Assembly (NCBI GenBank): GCA_041739465.1
Contig: JBGSNX010000043.1
Span: 1 to 54,045, forward strand
Direction of reading: 5' to 3'
DNA: 54,045 nucleotides
DNA from: BOKV01 sp041739465
GTDB taxonomy: Bacteria > Pseudomonadota > Alphaproteobacteria > Rhizobiales > Rhizobiaceae
Positions 36,770 through 43,698 of the stretch are shown here, piece by piece. The translations under genes were made by a program, and so were the position numbers. The notes under the pieces were generated by a model. It saw nothing but the letters and a program-made list of their open reading frames with translations. It did not search any database and was not told the origin of the DNA. Each line of letters begins with the position of its first letter. Within the stretch, counting starts at the first letter, position 1.

Positions 36770-37939
36770 CTATGAAATTGTTTTTCCGGAGCTTTTGCCG
36801 TCATTGAAGCGGGCAAGATATTCAGCCGACTGCATCTCAATTAGCCGTGATGCGGTCCGTTTGAACTCGAAAGCCTCGGTCCCTCCGCTGCCGTGGTAAA
36901 GTGCATGCGGATTGGCTGCTGCAGAAAAAATGCCGCGCATGCCTTTGTCGTACAGCGTGTCGATGAGCAGGATGAAGCGCTTTGCCTCGTTTCGCATGGT
37001 TGCATCCATCATCGGGATGCCCTCAACGACCACGGTGCTGAAATGGCGGGCAACCGCAAGATAGTCGGCGGCACCGCGCGCTTCCCGGCACAATTGGTCA
37101 AAACTGAACCAGGCACAATTGCCCGCTGCCCGCAGTGGTTTCAGCACCCTTCCCTTCAGCTTGATCTCGCCGGTGTGCATGTCCTCTCCAGCCGAAAGGC
37201 TTGTCCAGATCGAACGCAGCATGGTGTCCGTTCTGGTACCCAGCGGCGACAGATAGGCCTCGCCACGGCCGATTTTTTCCAACCTGAAATCAGCCTTGGC
37301 ATCAAGCCGGACAACATCGCAGCGCTCCTTGAGCAGGGCAATGAATGGCAGGAAAAGCTGCCGGTTCAATCCATGCATGTAGAGATCGTCTGGAGCCACG
37401 TTGGATGTGGCCACTACCACGCTTCCCTGCTTGAACATCACGGAAAACAGCCGTCCGACGATCATGGCATCGGCAATGTCCGTGATGGAGAATTCGTCGA
37501 AGCACAACAGCTTCGCCGAGCGCGCAAGCGCTTTGCCAACCGGCTTGATGGGATCTGGCTCCCGCGAAATACCGGCTGAAAATTCCTTGCGCTGGGCCCC
37601 GATGCGCTCGTGTGCATCGGCCATGAAATCGTTGAAATGAACCCGGCGCTTGTTCTTCAGCGGCGCAAGTTCAAAGAACATGTCCATCAACATGGATTTG
37701 CCACGGCCCACACCGCCATGGATGTAGATGCCCTTTGGATCGTTTGCGCCCCGGTCTTTTCCCAATACCCAGCCAAGCGCGCTCGATTTCAGGGTGCGCT
37801 GCTTGGGGCCAAGCTCGTCCAGCAACCGGTCCAGCCGGTTGACGAGCGCTAATTGCGCCGAATCTTCACGGATTTTCCCGCTTTCGACCAGCGTTGAATA
37901 GGCTTTCGCCACGGTTTGGGGGTGGTATTCGGAATTCAT
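36770..37939 (-). CDS. zapE: Cell division protein ZapE (AFG1-like ATPase)
   Basis: The 389-residue protein has a P-loop GGVGRGKSMLM (residues 75-85), HFNDFMADAHERI, a Walker B region LLCFDEFSITDIADAMI and TSNVAPDDLYMHGLNRQLFLP. These are the AFG1/ZapE ATPase signatures. Bacterial ZapE acts at the division ring; mitochondrial relatives (AFG1/LACE1) assist turnover of respiratory subunits. In many alphaproteobacteria the gene lies next to mdh, as here. The stop is about 200 nt before the mdh start. Confidence 0.95.
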   Translation of the reverse strand: MNSEYHPQTVAKAYSTLVESGKIREDSAQLALVNRLDRLLDELGPKQRTLKSSALGWVLGKDRGANDPKGIYIHGGVGRGKSMLMDMFFELAPLKNKRRVHFNDFMADAHERIGAQRKEFSAGISREPDPIKPVGKALARSAKLLCFDEFSITDIADAMIVGRLFSVMFKQGSVVVATSNVAPDDLYMHGLNRQLFLPFIALLKERCDVVRLDAKADFRLEKIGRGEAYLSPLGTRTDTMLRSIWTSLSAGEDMHTGEIKLKGRVLKPLRAAGNCAWFSFDQLCREARGAADYLAVARHFSTVVVEGIPMMDATMRNEAKRFILLIDTLYDKGMRGIFSAAANPHALYHGSGGTEAFEFKRTASRLIEMQSAEYLARFNDGKSSGKTIS

Positions 37940-37978
37940 GACCAGCAGCCAGGATGTTATGCCTGCCGGCCCGCAGAT

Positions 37979-38572
37979 TCAGCGCGAAAAGCTGACCGAT
38001 TTGCCGCCGGACGTTACGCCGTCGTAACGCTCCGCGCCAGATGAGGCAAGGCTCGCCACCTGGTTGCCATTGGCATCTATCAGCACAACCTTGTTGTCCT
38101 TGACGTCCCAGGCGCTGATTGCGCCCATCTCGGTGGTTTCGCAGCGCCGTGTCGCGGCACGGTAGCCACCCGACCATTTGGTAAACGCCAGAATGATCCG
38201 GCATTCCGGGTTGTCAGATGCTACGACCCAGGTTCCTGTCACGCTTTCACGTGAAACCGGTGCTGAATTGACCGCAGGAGCTGGCGGTGGCGTGATGGCT
38301 GCAGTTTCCGTACCAATGGGCGGTGTGCCCGGCAGCTGACCCGTCTGGGGCGGCATGTTCGGATCGATGGAAGCAACCTGCTGATCAGGTGTGATCTGCG
38401 CTGGCGCGGCGGGATCAAGCTGTGAGGATTGGACGCTGTCAATTGGCGCGGGCGGCAAGGGCTCGGCAACGCCGCGCGTATCCAGACCCGATACGGTTCG
38501 TTGGCAGCCACCAAGCGCCAGAGCAACCATCAGGCCTGTGGCCGCAAGCGCAACCGGCCGAAATACTGCCAT
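37979..38572 (-). CDS. omp19: Omp19-like outer-membrane lipoprotein, Inh-type protease-inhibitor domain
   Basis: The 197-residue protein has a lipoprotein signal with lipobox LGGC (Cys23). A proline-rich region (about 40-100) is followed by an Inh/AprI-like beta-barrel domain. The domain has VTGTWVVAS, a cysteine pair (C-x-I...RRC), GGYRAA, LIDANGNQVASL, and ends ERYDGVTSGGKSVSFSR. The C-terminal block closely matches what I recall of Brucella Omp19, a surface lipoprotein that inhibits host proteases. ATG 38572 follows GGAGG; the TTG at 38593 is rejected. It lies 39 nt upstream of zapE. Orthology is inferred from memory. Confidence 0.8.
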   Translation of the reverse strand: MAVFRPVALAATGLMVALALGGCQRTVSGLDTRGVAEPLPPAPIDSVQSSQLDPAAPAQITPDQQVASIDPNMPPQTGQLPGTPPIGTETAAITPPPAPAVNSAPVSRESVTGTWVVASDNPECRIILAFTKWSGGYRAATRRCETTEMGAISAWDVKDNKVVLIDANGNQVASLASSGAERYDGVTSGGKSVSFSR

Positions 38573-38695
38573 TCCAAAACCTCCGAAACGCAACTCGATT
38601 TTCCCGCGGTATCGGTAATATGCGCCGATATTGAGGCGTATTTTCCCCCCTTATGGTAAATCAATCATGAACCAGGCATGAATAATCTGGGTGGC

Positions 38696-39145
38696 TCAAC
38701 TGGCGATTGCCAGCGGCACATGGCTTGCGCTCAGGCGGCCGGAAAGGATCATGCCGGAAATTCTCCGCGTGATCTCTTCCAGTGCGCTGTCATAGGCGGC
38801 TTTGACATCCGGCAGGCCGTGCGGGTCGGAAATATGCCAATGCTCCCGCTGTGCAGGGTAGTCGCTGACATCCTTTGGCAAATCGACATCCATGAAGACA
38901 CAAAGCTGGATGACCGGTGCGCCGGGTTGGCGAAAGATGGAAACCGGCTTTGAAGAAAGGGAATCGGTCGGAAACCCCTTGGCACGCAATGCCCGTATCG
39001 CATTGCGATCAATGGTGTGCTCTGTCTGCCACCCGGCGGAAAAGGCCCGCCAGCCATGAATTGACGCCGCGTTGAAGCAGGTCTCGGCCATCAGGCTGCG
39101 TGCGGCATTGCGCCTGCCGACAAAAAGCACTGATCGAATGTTCAT
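38696..39145 (-). CDS. Low-molecular-weight phosphatase/ArsC-like protein lacking the catalytic cysteine
   Basis: The 149-residue protein keeps the fold markers of the LMW-PTPase/thioredoxin-type arsenate reductase family: RSVLFV, N-x-A-R-S-L-M-A-E, FSAGWQ, SSKPVSIF, and HWHISDP. The P-loop reads VGRRNAARS where family members read (V/L)CxxNxxRS, so the nucleophile Cys is Gly10. The second ArsC cysteine position survives (QLCVFMD) but CP is replaced. It is therefore unlikely to be a phosphatase or reductase by the usual mechanism. ATG 39145 follows GCGAGG. No arsenic genes are nearby. Confidence 0.78.
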   Translation of the reverse strand: MNIRSVLFVGRRNAARSLMAETCFNAASIHGWRAFSAGWQTEHTIDRNAIRALRAKGFPTDSLSSKPVSIFRQPGAPVIQLCVFMDVDLPKDVSDYPAQREHWHISDPHGLPDVKAAYDSALEEITRRISGMILSGRLSASHVPLAIAS

Positions 39146-39282
39146 GGGATTTACCTCGCGGTCTTCTGTTTGCGCGCACGCAAGTTGCATGATTCGCCAG
39201 CCACGTGATGGCGATAGCTGCCGATACCGACAAAGATGTGACAGTTGCCATCACCTTTCAGCCGGTTACCGAAGGCGTCATC

Positions 39283-39310
39283 TTGATGACATTATGGTGA
39301 AGGATATGAT
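39283..39310 (+). promoter_or_regulatory. Candidate promoter of the acyltransferase gene
   Basis: TTGATG (39283-39288) is followed by a 16-nt spacer and TATGAT (39305-39310). Transcription from about 39317 would give a leader of about 55 nt before ATG 39371. Confidence 0.4.
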
Positions 39311-39370
39311 GCAGCGGAGAAAAGGCGCTGGAATCGCTTTTTTGAGGGCGACCGGGCGGAAAGGACATCA

Positions 39371-40273
39371 ATGGCGTTGGAACGTTCAAGGGCAGTGATG
39401 GCCAAGACAGGCATGGCGGTCGCAGTAGGCGAATCCCAGGCAACCGACCCGCACATTGTTGATGTGTTGATTGCCGAGCGCGGCGAGAAGATCGTCAACC
39501 ACCCGCTTTGGCCAATGATGCGGCCCATCCTCTACCGGTTTCTCCATTACCGTCAGGCTGTAAAAATGGCCAATGATCTTGCGCCATTGTCGGGCCTTGA
39601 GGGCCTCGATTACATGTCGCAAATGCTCAAACTCTCGATGACCGTCTCGGGCCGGGAACGCATTCCTACAGATGGCGGCTTCATCATGGTTGCCAACCAT
39701 CCAACCGGCATTGCCGATGGAATTGCTGTTTACGAAGCGCTCAAGCCGGTCCGCCGCGACCTGTCCATTTTCACCAACCGCGACGCGGTGCGGGTAAACC
39801 GGCGGTTTGCCGACGTCCTCATTCCGGTTGAATGGCGCACCAAGGAAAAAAGCACCTCTAAAACCCGCGAGACATTGAAGGAAACCAATCGCGCGGTCGA
39901 AGACGGGCGCGCAATTGTGGTGTTTCCGTCCGGGCGGATTGCCTATTGGGAGCATGCCCAGCTGAATGAGCGCCCCTGGCAGCATTCAGCGCTCGCCCTT
40001 GCCCGCCGTTACAATCTGCCGGTGCTTCCTGCCCATGTAAGCGCCCGCAACTCAGGCCTTTTCTACTGGTTTGCCAATTGGAACACAGAACTGCGCGACA
40101 TGACGGTGTTCCACGAGGTGCTGAACAAGAAGGGCAAGCCATTCACGGTCAATTTCGGGAAGATGATCACCCCGGACGAACTGGAGGGCGATCTTTCCGA
40201 AGTCACCGCAAGGCTGCAGGTTCACTGCGCAAAGACGCTTTCAGCCGATCCGGACGCCAGTTTCACGAGGTGA
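39371..40273 (+). CDS. Lysophospholipid acyltransferase family protein (PlsC-like)
   Basis: The 300-residue protein has VSGRERIPTDGGFIMVANHPTGIADGIAVYEAL (residues about 93-125). This is the acyltransferase His-Asp motif in its NHPxGxxDG form (H-x5-D). FTNRDAVRVNRRFA and the substrate-binding VVFPSGRIAY follow. It should move an acyl chain to a glycerophospholipid or ornithine-lipid-type acceptor. The H-x5-D form is closer to the OlsA/OlsF-side families than to housekeeping PlsC. GAAAGGA precedes the ATG. No sure membrane helix is visible, so it is probably a peripheral membrane enzyme. It is convergent with msrA. Confidence 0.85.
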   Translation: MALERSRAVMAKTGMAVAVGESQATDPHIVDVLIAERGEKIVNHPLWPMMRPILYRFLHYRQAVKMANDLAPLSGLEGLDYMSQMLKLSMTVSGRERIPTDGGFIMVANHPTGIADGIAVYEALKPVRRDLSIFTNRDAVRVNRRFADVLIPVEWRTKEKSTSKTRETLKETNRAVEDGRAIVVFPSGRIAYWEHAQLNERPWQHSALALARRYNLPVLPAHVSARNSGLFYWFANWNTELRDMTVFHEVLNKKGKPFTVNFGKMITPDELEGDLSEVTARLQVHCAKTLSADPDASFTR

Positions 40274-40275
40274 AT

Positions 40276-40896
40276 TCAGCCCTCGTGTTTGATGCCACCA
40301 AACGCCTCAGTGCCCCACAAGGCTTCGATGCGTGCATCCCTGCCGCAGGACCAGCGGTAATATTTGTACCGTGACGGGTTCTTTTTGTAGTAATCCTGGT
40401 GGTAATCCTCGGCCAGCGTGAAGTCCGTTGCCGCCAGGATCGGTGTGACAATCGCCGCTTTCAGTTTCCCTGAGCTGCCTGTTGCAGCCTTTGACGCCTC
40501 GGCAAGTTGCAATTGCTCGCCATCAAGCCCAAAAATGGCTGTAGTATAGGAATGGCCGCGGTCACAGAACTGGCCGCCCGCATCCGTCGGATCGACCGAG
40601 CGCCAGAAAATTTCCAGCAGCCTTTCATAGGTGACCTTGCTGTCGTCATAGACAATGCGAACCGCTTCAACATGGCCGTCATGGTTTTTATAGGTCGGCG
40701 TCTGCGATGTGCCGCCGGTGTAGCCCGAGACGACTTCGCTGACGCCTGCAACGGCCTCAAAATCCTTTTCCATGCACCAGAAGCATCCGCCTGCGAAAAC
40801 GGCAGTCTTTTCTGCGGCAAGGCTTGGTGTTGCCGCAATGAGGCCGGTCGTGAGGCTGCTCATGAACGAGGCCATGACGAAAAGTTTCATATTCAT
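40276..40896 (-). CDS. msrA: Exported peptide-methionine (S)-S-oxide reductase
   Basis: The 206-residue protein has a signal peptide (residues 1-28, MNMKLFVMAS...SLAA). The MsrA domain has GGCFWCMEKDFE (catalytic Cys38), GYTGG, HVEAVRIVYDD, DPTDAGGQFCDRGHSYTTAIF and a late YKYYRWSCGRD with the recycling cysteine. It repairs oxidised methionine in exported proteins. ATG 40896 follows GGAAAGCTGG; the frame back to 40953 is rejected because it would bury the signal peptide. It stands divergent from osmC, sharing a 123-nt promoter region. Confidence 0.95.
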   Translation of the reverse strand: MNMKLFVMASFMSSLTTGLIAATPSLAAEKTAVFAGGCFWCMEKDFEAVAGVSEVVSGYTGGTSQTPTYKNHDGHVEAVRIVYDDSKVTYERLLEIFWRSVDPTDAGGQFCDRGHSYTTAIFGLDGEQLQLAEASKAATGSSGKLKAAIVTPILAATDFTLAEDYHQDYYKKNPSRYKYYRWSCGRDARIEALWGTEAFGGIKHEG

Positions 40897-41019
40897 GTTC
40901 CAGCTTTCCTGTAACGGTTTTCTCAGACATACTTGAGCCAGGACTGGCGCCATTCAAGCAACATTTTTACACACCAGCGTGATCCCGTTCACCATTCCCG
41001 ATGCAAGAGAGGAAATTAC

Positions 41020-41445
41020 ATGAAGCGGCATGCAACAGCGGTCTGGCAAGGAAATCTGCAGGAAGGCAAGGGTCTGATCGACTTGCAGTCCAGCGCGTTG
41101 GTCGCGCAATCATATTCGTTCAGGGCGCGCTTCCAGGATGAAGAAGGCAAGTCGGGGACCAATCCTGAGGAGCTTCTCGCAGCCGCCCATGCCGGCTGCT
41201 ATGCAATGCAGCTTTCGCATTTCCTGGCCGAGAACGGCACCCCTGCCGAGAGGCTGGAAGCCGTTGCCACGGTCGAGCTCATTCCTGGCAAGGGAATTAC
41301 CGGCTCGGCGCTCAAGCTCAAGGCTGATGTACCCGGCATTACCAAGTCGAAATTCCAGGAACTCGCCGAAAAGGCGAAAGCCGAATGCCCTGTCTCCAAG
41401 GCGCTTGGCGCCATTGAAGTGACACTCGTGACCGAGCTTGTCTGA
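41020..41445 (+). CDS. osmC: OsmC family peroxiredoxin
   Basis: The 141-residue protein has TAVWQGNLQEGKG, GTNPEELLAAAHAGCYAMQLSHFL (peroxidatic Cys60) and AKAECPVSKAL (resolving Cys123). This is the OsmC thiol peroxidase layout, which reduces organic hydroperoxides. GAGAGGAA lies six bases before ATG 41020; the frame from 40933 is rejected. Related proteins use a lipoylated partner and dihydrolipoyl dehydrogenase as reductant in some bacteria. That fits an lpdA in this genome but is not shown here. Confidence 0.95.
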   Translation: MKRHATAVWQGNLQEGKGLIDLQSSALVAQSYSFRARFQDEEGKSGTNPEELLAAAHAGCYAMQLSHFLAENGTPAERLEAVATVELIPGKGITGSALKLKADVPGITKSKFQELAEKAKAECPVSKALGAIEVTLVTELV

Positions 41446-41451
41446 TCAGCT

Positions 41452-41802
41452 TCAAACTGCAATCGAGAGCGCGTCGTAGGCACTCAGTGCCTCGGCGCCG
41501 TAGATCATCGAAGGTCCGCCGCCCATATAGATAGCAACTCCGATCGTTTCGACGATTTCTTCGCGGGTAGCGCCATATTTGGCGGCAGCCTTTGCATGAA
41601 ATGCAAGACAGCCATCACAACGCGCTGCAATGCCGATTGCCAGCGCGATAAGTTCCTTGGTTTTCGAATCCAGCACTCCGGGCGCAATAGCCTCGCGCGC
41701 CAGTCCGCCAAATTCCTTTGCGGTCGCCGGCATCGCCTTGCGCAATGTCGCCATTCGCGTGTTCATCTGGTCAATGAACACGTCCCAGTTTGTTTCAGAC
41801 AT
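41452..41802 (-). CDS. Carboxymuconolactone decarboxylase family protein (AhpD-like)
   Basis: The 116-residue protein has the AhpD-like core EFGGLAREAIAPGVLDSKTKELIALAIGIAARCDGCLAFHAKAA. It holds a C-x2-C-x3-H redox motif (Cys62, Cys65, His69), then GATREEIVETIGVAIYMGGGPS. AhpD-like proteins are small thiol carriers or peroxidases. GAGGG precedes ATG 41802. It is convergent with osmC, with six bases between stops, so the two may act in the same stress response, although a coupled role is only inferred. Confidence 0.9.
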   Translation of the reverse strand: MSETNWDVFIDQMNTRMATLRKAMPATAKEFGGLAREAIAPGVLDSKTKELIALAIGIAARCDGCLAFHAKAAAKYGATREEIVETIGVAIYMGGGPSMIYGAEALSAYDALSIAV

Positions 41803-41917
41803 GAAATTTCCCTCGCTGAAAATTGCAGCCATTTGCTGCAACAAGGGTATGCCCCATGGAAAGAGACGGCGGATTGACCAGCGTCAATTCAAACCGGTTT
41901 TTGAAGCCTCTTTCGTT

Positions 41918-42901
41918 TCAATCGAAAATGCTCTGGTCGACGGCCATTTCCCGCATCAAGCCATAGTCGAATAGGCATTCGAACGGCCCTGCGGCGTAGG
42001 GGCCGATTGCGTAGGAATCGAAGGTAACCGTTCCCATTTCGTCGCCAAAATTCCAGCGGTCGCTGGCTGTGATGTGTTCGGCAACCACGCCTGGATACTC
42101 AGCTTCCAGCTGTTCCAACGCCTTGGGATCATCGGGATTTCCGTAGATTTCCTGCCGCGCTTCAAGGATCTGGCGAGTGCATGCTTTCTTGAGAACGGAA
42201 ATGCCCTCACCAAACAGCGTCAAAGGCTCGGCAATGCCGCCGGTTCTGCGGTCTATGTTGATGGCATGGCTGGAGGTATTGGGATGCGCCCCGCCGGAAT
42301 ACACAAAGGTGTAGGCAATGCCGGAAACCAGATTGGTGCCAAGCCGCGCAACGCCGACATGGGTCTCGAATTCATAGGTTCGGTCAGCTTCGACCTCGTT
42401 GTCGTTGAATGGCGCGTTGGCGAGCTCTGCATCTACCGCATCATTGTAGGGGCGGGCACCGGCAAGCGACATGTCGGCGAAACGATAGCCTGTGAGCTTG
42501 ATTGCATAGCTTCCATTTTTGCCCGGCTGCCGGATGAAAAACGCAACCATCCCCGCAGGCGTTGAGTCCAGCTCGTCGGCACGCAGCCCGCTTTCATCGC
42601 CAAGGCATTGTGCGACCGGACCGCACCGGTCATCGCGGTATCTGAGCCAGGCCCGCTGGCCATCTTGCAAGGTCTTCTCGCCGCCGCTGCCCTTCAACCG
42701 GTCGCGCTGCGAAAAATAAGCCGTTTCCATCCGGTCATTGGCTTCCTTTGCGACCGCATCACCGCATATCGCCTTCTCCACCGGAGTTGAGGCCTTGCCG
42801 CAATCAAATGCGGCTGCGGGACCAGCGAACGCAAGCAAAGCGACTGCCGCAATTGCAGCGCGAACGCGCGACCGGGAACCAAAAGAAGCGTTGCCGGCCA
42901 T
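41918..42901 (-). CDS. Periplasmic DUF1311 (LprI-like) plus RsiV-like C-terminal domain protein
   Basis: The 327-residue protein has a signal peptide ending near AGPAAAF. The N-terminal cysteine-rich DUF1311 module follows (FDCGKASTPVEKAIC, then QRAWLRYRDDRCG and a further Cys in AQCLGDE). The C-terminal domain resembles DUF4163/DUF3298 of RsiV-type proteins (YNDAVDAEL, YTFVYSGGAHPNTSSHAINIDRRTG, VTFDSYAIGPYAAGPFE). The latter is a lysozyme-binding fold in known RsiV. ATG 42901 overlaps the sdhB stop as TGATG, with GGAG upstream. Coupling to sdhB is clear; a functional link is not. Confidence 0.82.
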   Translation of the reverse strand: MAGNASFGSRSRVRAAIAAVALLAFAGPAAAFDCGKASTPVEKAICGDAVAKEANDRMETAYFSQRDRLKGSGGEKTLQDGQRAWLRYRDDRCGPVAQCLGDESGLRADELDSTPAGMVAFFIRQPGKNGSYAIKLTGYRFADMSLAGARPYNDAVDAELANAPFNDNEVEADRTYEFETHVGVARLGTNLVSGIAYTFVYSGGAHPNTSSHAINIDRRTGGIAEPLTLFGEGISVLKKACTRQILEARQEIYGNPDDPKALEQLEAEYPGVVAEHITASDRWNFGDEMGTVTFDSYAIGPYAAGPFECLFDYGLMREMAVDQSIFD

Positions 42902-43680
42902 CACATTCTCCGCTCGACCATCTTCTTCTTTATGCCGGCAATCGCCTTAGCCGGGTTGAGACCCTTGGGGCAGGACTGCGTGCAGTTCATGATCGTGTGG
43001 CAGCGGTACAGCCGGAAGGGGTCTTCCAGCGCATCGAGCCGTTCGCCAGTCGCTTCATCGCGTGAATCCTCGATCCAGCGATAAGCCTGCAACAGGGCAG
43101 CCGGGCCAAGGTAGCGGTCGGAATTCCACCAATAGGACGGGCAAGAGGTCGAGCAGCAAGCGCAAAGGATGCACTCGTAAAGACCGTCGAGCTTTTCGCG
43201 GTCTTCGTGGCTCTGCTTCCATTCCTGCGCTGGCTCAGGCGACACCGTTTGCAGCCAGGGTTCGATGAACCGGTGCTGCGCATAGAAATTGGTGAGGTCC
43301 GGAACCAGATCTTTGACCACCGGCATGTGCGGCAGCGGGTAGACGCTGATCACACCGGAAATTTCGTCCATGCCCTTGGTGCAGGCAAGCGTGTTCATCC
43401 CGCCAATGTTCATTGCGCAAGAGCCGCAAATGCCTTCGCGGCACGACCGGCGCAGCGTCAGTGTCGGGTCGATCTTGCTTTTGATCCAAAGCAACCCGTC
43501 AAGGATCATTGGGCCGCAATCGTCGAGATCGACGAAATAGGTGTCCATCGCCGGATTGGCTTCGTCGTCCGGGTTCCAGCGATAGATGCGAAATTCGCGT
43601 AAACGCGTCTCGCCTTCGGGCTTCGGCCAGGTCTTGCCGACGCCAACTTTCGAATTGCGGGGGAGTGTAAGTTCAACCAT
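42901..43680 (-). CDS. sdhB: Succinate dehydrogenase iron-sulfur subunit
   Basis: The 259-residue protein has all three cluster motifs: CREGICGSCAMNIGGMNTLAC for [2Fe-2S], CILCACCSTSCPSYWWN for [4Fe-4S], and CHTIMNCTQSCPKGLNP for [3Fe-4S]. It passes electrons from SdhA to ubiquinone at the inner membrane. It lies 18 nt downstream of sdhA, and its stop overlaps the start of the periplasmic protein gene that follows. Confidence 0.98.
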   Translation of the reverse strand: MVELTLPRNSKVGVGKTWPKPEGETRLREFRIYRWNPDDEANPAMDTYFVDLDDCGPMILDGLLWIKSKIDPTLTLRRSCREGICGSCAMNIGGMNTLACTKGMDEISGVISVYPLPHMPVVKDLVPDLTNFYAQHRFIEPWLQTVSPEPAQEWKQSHEDREKLDGLYECILCACCSTSCPSYWWNSDRYLGPAALLQAYRWIEDSRDEATGERLDALEDPFRLYRCHTIMNCTQSCPKGLNPAKAIAGIKKKMVERRM

Positions 43681-43698
43681 CGAATTTCTCTCCGGAAA

